Shown here: piece after piece, positions 15,401 through 23,358 of the stretch | Numbering within the stretch: the stretch's first letter is position 1 | Layout of the letters: each line of letters opens with the position of its first letter | NCBI RefSeq assembly: GCF_013410115.1 | Contig: NZ_JACCCV010000001.1 | Location: forward strand, 806,001 to 870,000 | Length of the DNA stretch: 64,000 nt | DNA from: Tunturiibacter gelidiferens | Lineage (GTDB): Bacteria > Acidobacteriota > Terriglobia > Terriglobales > Acidobacteriaceae | Reading direction: 5' to 3' | Position numbers and translations under genes: made by a program | The notes under the pieces: generated by a model | The model's database searches: none | Told to the model about the DNA's origin: nothing | The model's input: the letters and a program-made list of their open reading frames with translations, nothing else

Positions 15401-16192
15401 ATGAATGCAGATGTTGCTGGGTTGAATCCTGGCGGGGAGTTGTCTTCTCCGCTCGCTGTGGGGCTCCGAAAACGGCACGTCAGCCCGTTTGCTACGGGAT
15501 TATTAGGTGCAGCCGCTGTAGAATCGTTGCCAGCGATGGCAAAAGCAGCGGCTCAATCCGGAACCAGGAACGGCGGCAAGCTGACGCAGGCGCAGCTCGA
15601 CGCTCGTGCCCAGCAGCGGACCGAAGACGATGAACTGATTCGCGAGGCGCAGAAGGGCCAGCGAACTGCGTTCGACGCTCTGGTGCGGCGATATGACCAG
15701 TCTGTGCTTCGGCTGGCGCTGCATATGCTCGGTAATGAGCAGGATGCGCAGGATGTCCACCAGGAGGCCTTTATCAAGGCGTATCGACACCTGGGGAACT
15801 TCCGGTTCGAGTGCAGCTTTTATACATGGCTTTACCGGATTGTCACAAACCTTTGCCTGGACCAGTTGCGGCGGAGAAAGAGCCGCAGGGAAGATCCGGC
15901 GACGGTGCTGGATGCCAGTGGCGATGAGATGGACCTGATGGCCAATATCACGGACGACCGGGCGATGGCGAACCCGGGGCGGGAGTTGGACCGGAAGGTG
16001 ATGAGTGAGCGGATCGGCGAGGCTTTGAACAAGCTGACACCGCGCGAGCGAACGGTGTTCGAGCTGAAGCACTATCAGGGGCTGAAGCTGCGGACGATTG
16101 GCGAGATGTTGAGCACGACAGAAGAGACGGCTAAGAATACGCTGTTCCGGGCTACGCGAAAGCTGCGGGCTAATCTGGCGGAGCTGCGGTAA
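15401..16192 (+). CDS. ECF-type RNA polymerase sigma factor
   Basis: 263-residue group IV sigma factor. Region 2 is clear (ALVRRYDQSVLRLALHML, EQDAQDVHQEAFIKAYRHL, YTWLYRIVTNLCLDQLRRRK). Region 4 has LTPRERTVFELKHYQGLKL and the helix-turn-helix RTIGEMLSTTEETAKNTLF. About 60-70 residues precede region 2, longer than usual. The ATG at 15401 was chosen for its GGAG; an ATG at 15536 would remove most of the extension but lacks a ribosome site. The next two genes encode its probable anti-sigma factor and an exported PDZ protein, so the three likely form one operon. Confidence 0.9.
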   Translation: MNADVAGLNPGGELSSPLAVGLRKRHVSPFATGLLGAAAVESLPAMAKAAAQSGTRNGGKLTQAQLDARAQQRTEDDELIREAQKGQRTAFDALVRRYDQSVLRLALHMLGNEQDAQDVHQEAFIKAYRHLGNFRFECSFYTWLYRIVTNLCLDQLRRRKSRREDPATVLDASGDEMDLMANITDDRAMANPGRELDRKVMSERIGEALNKLTPRERTVFELKHYQGLKLRTIGEMLSTTEETAKNTLFRATRKLRANLAELR

Positions 16193-16294
16193 CGCCGTGA
16201 GTTGTGAGTGCAGGTACGTTGGAAATGATTTTATAAGGGCGCACGCAGAGCCCACAAAAAGCAAACAAAATTTGAGGCTGGTTGAGGTAGGACA

Positions 16295-17272
16295 ATGAAG
16301 TGTGAGAGCGCAAGAGATTGTATCGTTTTGTTGAAGTACGGCGAGCTGCCGGATGAGCTGGCTGGGGGGCTGGAACAGCATCTGACCGAATGCGAGGGTT
16401 GCCGCGCGGAGCTGGAAGCTTTCCAGGTGTTTGAAGAGCGGTTGGCGTTGCTGCCGGTGCTGGAACCTTCGCCGAATCTTCTGGCGCAGTCGCGGATGCG
16501 GCTTGATGACGAGCTGGATATGATTCCGCCACATGGGTTTCTTACTCAACTGAGGACAAATTTCTATCGTTGGCTGGGGCATGTGCAGGGCGCTCCGGCG
16601 CTGGCGACACTGTTGCTGGGAGTGGGTTTTCTGGCGGGTAACTTTACGCTGCGCTACCAGGTGGCTCACGCTCCGAAGCCTCAGAAGCCGGTGATTGTTA
16701 CGGGTCCGGATGAAGGCGTTGATAGAGGCGCTGTCGCTAACGTGACCGGGATTGTGACGATGCCGAACTCGGAGTTGGTGCAGGTTACCTACAACAGGGT
16801 GGTTCCGGAGACGATGGAGGGGTCGTTGGATAGTCCGCAGATTCGGAACCTGCTGATGGTGGGCACACGTTCTGCTGCGGCAGATGGAGTGCGAAGGCAA
16901 TCGGTTGAGCTGCTGACGAGCGAATGCAAGTTAGGGCATGCGTGCCAGCCGACCGCTGTAGATGGTGCGGAGATTCGTAACGCTTTGATGGTTTCGCTGC
17001 GATATGACCAGGATGCCGGCGTTCGGATGACGGCGCTGCAGGGGTTGCAACATTTTGTGGGGCAGGACCAGCATGTGCGCGATGCGGTGCTGGAGGCAGT
17101 CATGCATGATTCGGATGCGCAGGTTCGTAAGATCGCGATTGGGTTGCTGGAGCCGGTGCAGTCGGACTCGAGCGTGCGGCAGGTGCTGCGAACGGTTTCA
17201 ACGCAGGACGCAAATCCCTTTATCCGGACGGCTTCTTATAATGCGCTGCAGGGTTCCGCGGATATTCAGTAG
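16295..17272 (+). CDS. transmembrane anti-sigma factor with zinc finger and HEAT repeats
   Basis: 325-residue predicted anti-sigma factor. The N-terminus is a zf-HC2 type zinc-binding domain with His29-x3-Cys33-x2-Cys36 (QHLTECEGC) plus Cys3. One membrane helix lies at about residues 99-119. The region outside the membrane (about 175-320) contains HEAT-type helical repeats, for example VRMTALQGLQHFVGQD and VRKIAIGLLEPVQSDSSVRQ, and a Cys pair CKLGHAC. It would hold the upstream sigma factor at the inner membrane and sense a periplasmic partner through HEAT repeats. The sensing role is inferred. It starts 102 bp after the sigma gene. Confidence 0.85.
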   Translation: MKCESARDCIVLLKYGELPDELAGGLEQHLTECEGCRAELEAFQVFEERLALLPVLEPSPNLLAQSRMRLDDELDMIPPHGFLTQLRTNFYRWLGHVQGAPALATLLLGVGFLAGNFTLRYQVAHAPKPQKPVIVTGPDEGVDRGAVANVTGIVTMPNSELVQVTYNRVVPETMEGSLDSPQIRNLLMVGTRSAAADGVRRQSVELLTSECKLGHACQPTAVDGAEIRNALMVSLRYDQDAGVRMTALQGLQHFVGQDQHVRDAVLEAVMHDSDAQVRKIAIGLLEPVQSDSSVRQVLRTVSTQDANPFIRTASYNALQGSADIQ

Positions 17273-17336
17273 GCGCAGGAAAGATAGCGCGCTCGATCGC
17301 CCGGGTGCGAGAGCAAGCGCGAATGAGGATAGGCAG

Positions 17337-18347
17337 ATGAAATACCGCAGGTCTTTGGGGGTTGTGGCTGGGGTTGTGGCGCTGATGGCTGGGACGACCG
17401 TTCTGCATGGTGGGCAGAGTTCGCTTGCGGCGCAGGGTCTGCCTTTCTGGTCTGGGCGCACCGTTCTCGGGGGAGCGATGGGCGCTGGCTCACACAAGTA
17501 CGCGACGCAAGGGTACCTCGGGGTGGAGACGCGCGATGTTAGCGACGATCAGGTTGGTTCGCTGCGGATGAAAGAGGCGCGTGGGGCGGAGATTGTGAGT
17601 CTGGATCACGATGGACCGGCGTGCAAAGCTGGGATGCGAATGCACGATGTGATTTTGCAGATGAACGGCCAGGGGGTTGACGGCCAGGAGCAGTTGAAGC
17701 GGTTGCTGCGCGATCAACCAGTGGGACGGACGGTGAGCTTCGTGATCAGTCGCGATGGGCAGACGATGACGATGACGATGCAGATGGCGGACCGGCTGAC
17801 GGTGGGACAGCAGGCGTGGGAGCAGCACTATACGGTTCCAGCTCCGGGGAGCGGGCCTTCGGGGTCAGTACGCGGTGGGAATAGTTTTATGGGCGGCGGC
17901 TCGACCTCGTCCGGGACCACGGCGATTCCCAAGGGGCATCGAGAGATGCTGGCGATGAATATGATTTTGAGTTCGTCCTACACTGGCGCTCAGCTTGAGG
18001 TGATGGGGCCGCAGCTGGCGGGATTTTTTGGCGCAGAGGGCGGAGCGGGGCTGCTGGTGCGGAGCGTCGACAGCAACAGCCCGGCGGAACAGGCTGGGTT
18101 GAAGGCAGGAGATGTGGTGGTGCGGGTAAACTCGATCGCTGTTTCGAGCGGAACCGACTGGACGAAGACGATCCATGACAACAGAGGGCGGCCGTTGCCG
18201 GTGGTGGTGATTCGCGACAAGCAGGAGCAGACGTTGACCCTGACGCCGGATACAAAGAAGCGCTCGTGTGTGATTCCGGGGTTTGGGCTGGAAGAGTTCT
18301 TTGGCGAGACGGGCCAATACACTCGCGAACTGTTGGCGAAACTATAG
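17337..18347 (+). CDS. exported double-PDZ protein
   Basis: 336-residue protein with an N-terminal signal or anchor (SLGVVAGVVALMAGTTVLHG) and two PDZ domains. PDZ1 is at about 58-150 (YLGVETRDVSDDQVGSL, DGPACKAGMRMHDVILQMNG). PDZ2 is at about 225-310 (GGAGLLVRSVDSNSPAEQAG, LKAGDVVVRVNSIAV). There is no protease catalytic triad, so it is probably a binding or scaffold protein rather than an HtrA enzyme. It follows the anti-sigma gene by 64 bp and probably works with it in the periplasm, by analogy with PDZ control of regulated proteolysis. ATG 17337 was chosen for the signal sequence; the open frame extends further upstream inside the previous gene. Confidence 0.82.
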   Translation: MKYRRSLGVVAGVVALMAGTTVLHGGQSSLAAQGLPFWSGRTVLGGAMGAGSHKYATQGYLGVETRDVSDDQVGSLRMKEARGAEIVSLDHDGPACKAGMRMHDVILQMNGQGVDGQEQLKRLLRDQPVGRTVSFVISRDGQTMTMTMQMADRLTVGQQAWEQHYTVPAPGSGPSGSVRGGNSFMGGGSTSSGTTAIPKGHREMLAMNMILSSSYTGAQLEVMGPQLAGFFGAEGGAGLLVRSVDSNSPAEQAGLKAGDVVVRVNSIAVSSGTDWTKTIHDNRGRPLPVVVIRDKQEQTLTLTPDTKKRSCVIPGFGLEEFFGETGQYTRELLAKL

Positions 18348-18387
18348 AGCGAAGCGCGGTTGGCGAGACGCGACGGAATCTAACAGA

Positions 18388-18413
18388 ATTTATTTGGGCG
18401 ATTTATTTGGGCG
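18388..18413 (+). repeat. 13-bp tandem duplication
   Basis: ATTTATTTGGGCG occurs twice in direct succession in the gap after the PDZ-protein gene. It is a simple duplication with no evident function. Confidence 0.6.
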
Positions 18414-18590
18414 AGAGGACGCGAGATCTTGCTCTTAGTGAGTCTGTTTGCCTTCAGTCAGTCTATTGGTTGGCGGAATGCTGGTTCTGAGAGTCGGGAC
18501 ATAGTTTCCGATCTCTCCTGCGCGGATTTCGAGCTCCCGCGATAGGCTAAGGAGGAGATCTGAGCGCACTTCGATATACTTGAAGATGAT

Positions 18591-19655
18591 ATGTCTTCTG
18601 CTCCTACAACTGCCGTGGTGAATGGCAGCCGTCCGATGACTGCCAGGCGCCGCTGGAAGGCAGTGACGCGCAAGCTGCGTGAGTTAGGCTCGATCGGTTC
18701 AGCGGTGATGTCGACCGGGCATCCGTACATGGCGCACATTGTGCCGATGCGGCGGTGCAACCTGGCCTGTACCTATTGCAATGAGTACGACGATCACTCG
18801 GACCCGGTGCCGCTGGAGGAGATGCTACGACGCATTGACCATCTGGGACGGCTGGGGACTTCGGTGATTACGATCTCGGGCGGCGAACCGCTGCTGCATC
18901 CGGAGCTGGATCAGATTATCGCTCGCATCAGAAAGACTGGCGCGATTGCCGGGATGATCACGAACGGGTATCTGCTGATGCCGGAGAGGATCGAGAGGCT
19001 GAATAAGGCCGGGCTCGATCATATGCAGATCTCGATCGATAACGTGATGCCGGATGAGGTCTCGAAGAAGAGCCTGAAGGTGCTGGATAAGAAGCTGCAG
19101 ATGCTGGCCGAGCATGCGGACTTTCATGTGAATATCAACTCCGTGGTTGGCGGCGGGATTGCGAATCCGAACGACGCGTTGACGGTGAGTGAGCGGGCGC
19201 TGGCGCTGGGGTTCAGCTCGACGATTGGAATTATTCACGATGGCAGCGGGCAGTTGAAGCCGCTAGGGGATGCCGAGCGCACGGTGTGGGACAAGGTGCG
19301 GAACCTGACGCGGCGGAGCTACTCGCGGTTCAATCACTTCCAGGAGGCGATCGCCAATGGGAAGACGAATGACTGGCGTTGCCGGGCGGGTGGTCGGTAC
19401 TTGTATATCTGCGAGAACGGGCTAGTGCACTATTGCAGCCAGCAGCGTGGATATCCGGCGGTGCCGCTGGCGCAGTACCAGACCGCCGATGTGAAGCGGG
19501 AGTTTTTGACGGAGAAGAGCTGCGCGCCGAGTTGCACGATCAGCTGCGTGCATCAGGTGAGCTACATCGACCACTGGCGTGCTCCGCAGACCTCCTCGGT
19601 GACGCCGGGCGCGTCGGGGCATGGGGCTGGTGCGGAGCTGGTACAGATTCGTTGA
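18591..19655 (+). CDS. radical SAM protein with SPASM-like cysteine-rich tail
   Basis: 354-residue radical SAM enzyme. Cys56-x3-Cys60-x2-Cys63 (RRCNLACTYCNEY) should bind the catalytic 4Fe-4S cluster; ISGGEPLLHPEL is the SAM-binding GGE motif. The C-terminal part has further cysteines (WRCRAGGRYLYICENG, HYCSQQRGYP, SCAPSCTISCVHQ), consistent with one or two auxiliary clusters as in SPASM or twitch proteins. No precursor peptide gene is obvious nearby. An exported methyltransferase follows 84 bp downstream on the same strand and could be co-transcribed. The substrate is unknown. The protein is likely cytoplasmic. Confidence 0.85.
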   Translation: MSSAPTTAVVNGSRPMTARRRWKAVTRKLRELGSIGSAVMSTGHPYMAHIVPMRRCNLACTYCNEYDDHSDPVPLEEMLRRIDHLGRLGTSVITISGGEPLLHPELDQIIARIRKTGAIAGMITNGYLLMPERIERLNKAGLDHMQISIDNVMPDEVSKKSLKVLDKKLQMLAEHADFHVNINSVVGGGIANPNDALTVSERALALGFSSTIGIIHDGSGQLKPLGDAERTVWDKVRNLTRRSYSRFNHFQEAIANGKTNDWRCRAGGRYLYICENGLVHYCSQQRGYPAVPLAQYQTADVKREFLTEKSCAPSCTISCVHQVSYIDHWRAPQTSSVTPGASGHGAGAELVQIR

Positions 19656-19739
19656 TTGCGTTGGGTGAGTTGTTGGCGAGGTTATAACTGACAACTGTGG
19701 GCGATTGCCTTAGCGGGTGAATTGGCGGATGCTGTTGGG

Positions 19740-20489
19740 ATGACGCTTTTCAGTGGTTCGCCGTGGCTTGGGCTGGGTAGAGTTTTTCTGGTTTTGGTTT
19801 TGACGGTTGGAGTTTGCGTTTCTTCTAGTGGGCAGACGGGCGCGGGAACGCAGCGGAGCCTGGACAAAGCGACCGCCATGATGTCGACTTCGCCTGATCC
19901 GGCGCAGGACGTGACGCAGCGGCCTACGAGTACTCCTTACTCTGGCGACCTTTCCATCTTTGAGTATCCGGACCGGGATAAGAAGTTGCAGATCGATCGC
20001 GTGATGGACCTGCTGGGGATTGTCGCGGGGAAGAATGTTGCGGATATTGGCGCGGGTTCGGGGTGGTTTACGGTGCGTGCGTCGCGCAGAGTGGGAGCTA
20101 CGGGTGCGGTGATCGCGGAGGACATTAATCCGTTGGCGATCGAATACATTGGCAAACGAGCGTTGAAGGAAGATCTGTCGAATGTGCGTACGGTGCTGGG
20201 CAGCCCAGACGATCCGCGGCTACCCACGGGGAGCGTGGACGCGGTGCTGATGCTGAAGGTCTATCACGAGATTGCGCACCCTGTGCCGACGATGAAGGTG
20301 CTGCAGAAGGCTTTGCGGCCGGGGGCAAAGGTGGGGATTATCGACCGTAACGGCAACGGAGCGGACCATGGATTGAACCACGATGTTGTGGTGAAAGAGA
20401 TGGGTCAGGCTGGGTACAAGCTGGTCGGGACGTACGACTTCACCAAGGCGGACGGTCAGGACTACTTCCTGATCTTTCAGGTTCGGTGA
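19740..20489 (+). CDS. exported class I SAM-dependent methyltransferase-like protein
   Basis: 249-residue Rossmann-fold methyltransferase. The SAM motif NVADIGAGSGWFTVRASRR and the later GSVDAVLMLKVYHEI and LRPGAKVGIIDRNGNG are typical of the class I fold. It has an N-terminal hydrophobic stretch (GRVFLVLVLTVGVCVSSSG) that looks like a signal peptide or anchor, which is odd for a SAM-dependent enzyme because SAM is cytoplasmic; such proteins recur in Acidobacteria. I used ATG 19740; a TTG at 19722 is possible. It follows the radical SAM gene. Substrate unknown. Confidence 0.78.
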   Translation: MTLFSGSPWLGLGRVFLVLVLTVGVCVSSSGQTGAGTQRSLDKATAMMSTSPDPAQDVTQRPTSTPYSGDLSIFEYPDRDKKLQIDRVMDLLGIVAGKNVADIGAGSGWFTVRASRRVGATGAVIAEDINPLAIEYIGKRALKEDLSNVRTVLGSPDDPRLPTGSVDAVLMLKVYHEIAHPVPTMKVLQKALRPGAKVGIIDRNGNGADHGLNHDVVVKEMGQAGYKLVGTYDFTKADGQDYFLIFQVR

Positions 20490-20529
20490 GATGGCCAGAC
20501 TCGGTGAAGCGGCCGTGATCGGGAAGCCG

Positions 20530-20853
20530 TTACTTCGCGGGATCGATGAGCCTGAGGCCGCTTGGATCGTCGCGTTTGTTGAGCGGTGTGTCATCAGCGG
20601 TGACGAAGACCTCCAGGGTGGGGTTGACCCAGGCCTCGAAGAGATGACCGCCCGCTGTGGTTCCGTGTTGTTTCCCCAGGACGACGTGGGTGTGAACGAT
20701 CGGCCTGCCCTGGAAGGAGGCGATGTCGCCGATCATGGAGAGTACTTCGACCTGTTCGTTGACAGGCAGCGGGTGTAGAGTTTGCGATCTAAATCGAACC
20801 ATGCGGTCAGGGCGCTGGAAACTGCTCCTATGCCGGTGAAGTGCGCGTCACCT
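20530..20853 (-). pseudogene. PPC/DUF296-domain protein, frameshifted and N-terminally decayed
   Basis: The intact 3' part reads PLPVNEQVEVLSMIGDIASF, then PIVHTHVVLG, AGGHLFEAWV and NPTLEVFVT, the classic core of PPC (DUF296) proteins. Upstream, in a different frame, one reads HFTGIGAVSSALTAWFDLDR followed by KLYT, which is the expected preceding segment. The two frames join if one C is restored in the CCC run at about 20771-20773, so a single-base deletion splits the gene. The usual first ~50 residues are not recognisable before the neighbouring DsbA-like gene begins at 20919. The ORF from 20802 alone would encode 90 residues. A sequencing error could explain the shift but not the missing N-terminus. 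Confidence 0.75.
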
Positions 20854-20918
20854 ACGTGATTGCGACAACAGTCGTCAACAAGAGGCCCGAGATTAGGAAC
20901 TGCGCCCGGGTCATTGGT

Positions 20919-21569
20919 CTATCGCTTCGCTGTCGTGGTCTTTGGTTTGGCCGTTGCCGGTGCAGGGTTTTCTGCGATTGCGGTGTCGAGCATGGCGTAG
21001 AGCTGAGTGACGTCGTTAACTTCGACGAAGCCCTTGTGGGTGACGATGAAGATGGTCGGAGTCTTGGTGAGACCGACGCGCTCGCCCAGGGTCTGGTCGG
21101 CGTGCACCTCTGCAGCGAAGAGCCCGTTCGGGTCGATGACGAACGGCATCACGCGGCCATGAGATTGAAAGTACTTTTGCGTGAAGCCGTTGAGATCTTC
21201 TTTCGAGGCGATGGAGATCTGGTTGGCGAAGACGGCGCGGCGGTACTCTTCAGCGGCCTGTGGGGAGATCTTGTCCTGAATGTAGCGGGCGATCACGGCG
21301 GCGTCGAAGCTCCAGACGTGCATCCGCAGAGGGAAGTCGTGGCGTAGAAGGGGAATCTTATATTTATCGACGGCCGCATGCACGATGGGGAAGGCGTGCG
21401 AGCAGGCGGGGCATTCGAGATCTTCAAACTCGTAGATGGCGACTGGAGATCCGGCGGGAGCGCGGAGCATGGAGGTGTCTTTGAAGCCCTGAGCGAGGGC
21501 CGGGATGGCCGGAAGGGCGAGGAGCAGGGCTGCGGCGAGGACGATGCGGTTCATTGTTATAAGACGCAT
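20919..21569 (-). CDS. DsbA-like thioredoxin-fold periplasmic protein
   Basis: 216-residue protein with a signal peptide (MNRIVLAAALLLALPAIPAL, cleavage near LAQ). The thioredoxin-fold active site Cys53-Pro-Ala-Cys56 lies in EDLECPACSHAFP, and the cis-proline loop is TKTPTIFIV. This fits the thioredoxin_4/DsbA-type thiol oxidoreductases that make or isomerise disulfides in the periplasm. The tail PAPATAKPKTTTAKR is low complexity. Either ATG, at 21569 or 21554, is possible. It stands alone, downstream of nothing and followed by the PPC remnant. Confidence 0.85.
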   Translation of the reverse strand: MRLITMNRIVLAAALLLALPAIPALAQGFKDTSMLRAPAGSPVAIYEFEDLECPACSHAFPIVHAAVDKYKIPLLRHDFPLRMHVWSFDAAVIARYIQDKISPQAAEEYRRAVFANQISIASKEDLNGFTQKYFQSHGRVMPFVIDPNGLFAAEVHADQTLGERVGLTKTPTIFIVTHKGFVEVNDVTQLYAMLDTAIAENPAPATAKPKTTTAKR

Positions 21570-21667
21570 AGGATTATCTTTCGTATTTTAGCTGAGGGAG
21601 GGGGGCGAGGACCGATTTCTCGTGATTTCTGCATCGCGAGGGGAGTGTGGCACTCTAATAAGAGAGC

Positions 21668-23167
21668 ATGAAAGCCCTGACTGAAATTTTACGAGAAGCG
21701 AAGGTGCGCTCGCGGGCGGTGGTGTGGCCTCTGGCGCTGGCTTTGTGTGTCCCCATGGCGGGCGCGCAGACCCAGAGTGCTCAGATCCAAGGTGCTCAGG
21801 GGCAAAGTGCAGATCTGCCGTCGGCCCCTATGCCCAATCTCGTGAAGCTGCCGGGTGGGGTGGTGGTCGAACAGGCAACGCCGGGTGCGTTGGCGCTGAG
21901 TCTCGATGACGCGATCGCTCGCGGTGAGAAGCGTAACCTGCAGATGCTGCTGGTCATCCAGAATGAACGGGTGGTGCGTGGCCAGGTGCTGACGGTCGAG
22001 AATAGTCTATTGCCGAGCTTGACGGCCAAGGGGGCGATCGAGGCGCAGGAGATTAACCTCGCGGCCCAGGGGTTCAAGGGCCAATCGCTGGCTGGGTTGG
22101 GTTTGCCTCCAGGGGCGTTCAGCGAGATCGTCAAGGTGGATACTGCTTCGGCCCAGATGAGTTTGAATCAGCAACTCTTCAATGTGCCTGCGTATTATCT
22201 GTACCGGTCGGCGCAGCAGGCGGCGAAGGTGGCTAACCTTACCACTCTAAATGAGCTGGGTGGTGTGACGCTGGCAGTGGGATCGCAATATCTGCTGGCG
22301 CTGGCGGATGCTTCGCAGATTGCGAACGCGCAGGCTTTGGAGAAGGCCGACGAGGTGGCGTACCAGCAGGCGAAGGCCTCGCACGAGGCGGGCGTTGGGA
22401 CGAATCTGGACGAGTTGAGGGCGAGGGTCCAGTTGCAGACGCAGCAGCAGGCGCTGATCAATGACGAGAACGCATTTGCGAAGGACAAGATTGCGCTGAA
22501 CCGGTTGATCGGACTGCCGGCGGACCAGGAGATTACGCTGACCGATACGGCTCCTTACGCGGAGTTTGCGCAGCTGCCCCTGGAGGATGCCAAGAAGCTG
22601 GCTTACGAGCGGAGGAAGGATCTGCTGAGTCTGCAGGCGCAGCTTGAGGTTGCGGCGAAGGCGCGGAAGGCGGTACGGGCGGAGCGTCTGCCGGTGGTGT
22701 CGTTCGATGGATACTACGGCGTACTGGGTGAGATCGGTTCGCTGTACCACGGCGTGTTTACAGCGACCGGCAAGGTGAGCGTGCCGGTGTTTCAGGAAGG
22801 ACAGCTTCGTGGCGAGCGTGAGGTAGCGGAAGCTCAGGTTACAGGGTTGAATCAGCAGATCGATTCGCTACGGGTGACCATCGAGCAACAGATTCGCGCG
22901 GCGATGCTGGATGTGCAGTCGTCGAATGATCTGGTAAAGGTGGCTAGGAGCAACGTCGACCTCGCGACGCAGGAGTTGCAGGATGCGTCTGACCGTTTCT
23001 CTGCCGGGGTGGACGACAATCTGCCGGTCGTGCAGGCGCAGGCGACGCTGGCTGCGGCGCAGAGCCGGCTGGTGGATACGCTGTATCAGTACAACCAGTC
23101 GAAGCTGCAACTGGCGCGGAACACTGGAGTCGTCGAGACACAGTACAGGGTTTATCTGGGCCGGTAG
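21668..23167 (+). CDS. TolC-family outer membrane efflux protein
   Basis: 499-residue outer-membrane channel protein. A signal peptide ends near VPMAGAQ, then a Gln-rich linker (QTQSAQIQGAQGQSADLPSA), then two OEP repeats with long coiled helices, for example LSLDDAIARGEKRNLQMLLV, ASHEAGVGTNLDELRARVQL and DLATQELQDASDRFSAGVDD. The length and duplicated helical pattern are standard for TolC proteins that link inner-membrane pumps to the outside. No membrane fusion protein or RND pump lies next to it. An MFS transporter gene follows 191 bp downstream but is not an obvious partner. Confidence 0.88.
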   Translation: MKALTEILREAKVRSRAVVWPLALALCVPMAGAQTQSAQIQGAQGQSADLPSAPMPNLVKLPGGVVVEQATPGALALSLDDAIARGEKRNLQMLLVIQNERVVRGQVLTVENSLLPSLTAKGAIEAQEINLAAQGFKGQSLAGLGLPPGAFSEIVKVDTASAQMSLNQQLFNVPAYYLYRSAQQAAKVANLTTLNELGGVTLAVGSQYLLALADASQIANAQALEKADEVAYQQAKASHEAGVGTNLDELRARVQLQTQQQALINDENAFAKDKIALNRLIGLPADQEITLTDTAPYAEFAQLPLEDAKKLAYERRKDLLSLQAQLEVAAKARKAVRAERLPVVSFDGYYGVLGEIGSLYHGVFTATGKVSVPVFQEGQLRGEREVAEAQVTGLNQQIDSLRVTIEQQIRAAMLDVQSSNDLVKVARSNVDLATQELQDASDRFSAGVDDNLPVVQAQATLAAAQSRLVDTLYQYNQSKLQLARNTGVVETQYRVYLGR

Positions 23168-23358
23168 CGGTGCTTCGGCACTGGGATCTCCAACGAAAAT
23201 TCAGGCGCGATTGCTTAGAGCCTTGCGGGGACATCTCGACTGCGCGACGGCATGTTGTGCCGGGAGAGATCACGCAGCATTCCAAGAAGGTGATCGACAG
23301 GCAAATAGGTCCTGGGAGAAGGTGACATTTTCGTAGCGGAAGTGTGAAAACATAGGGC

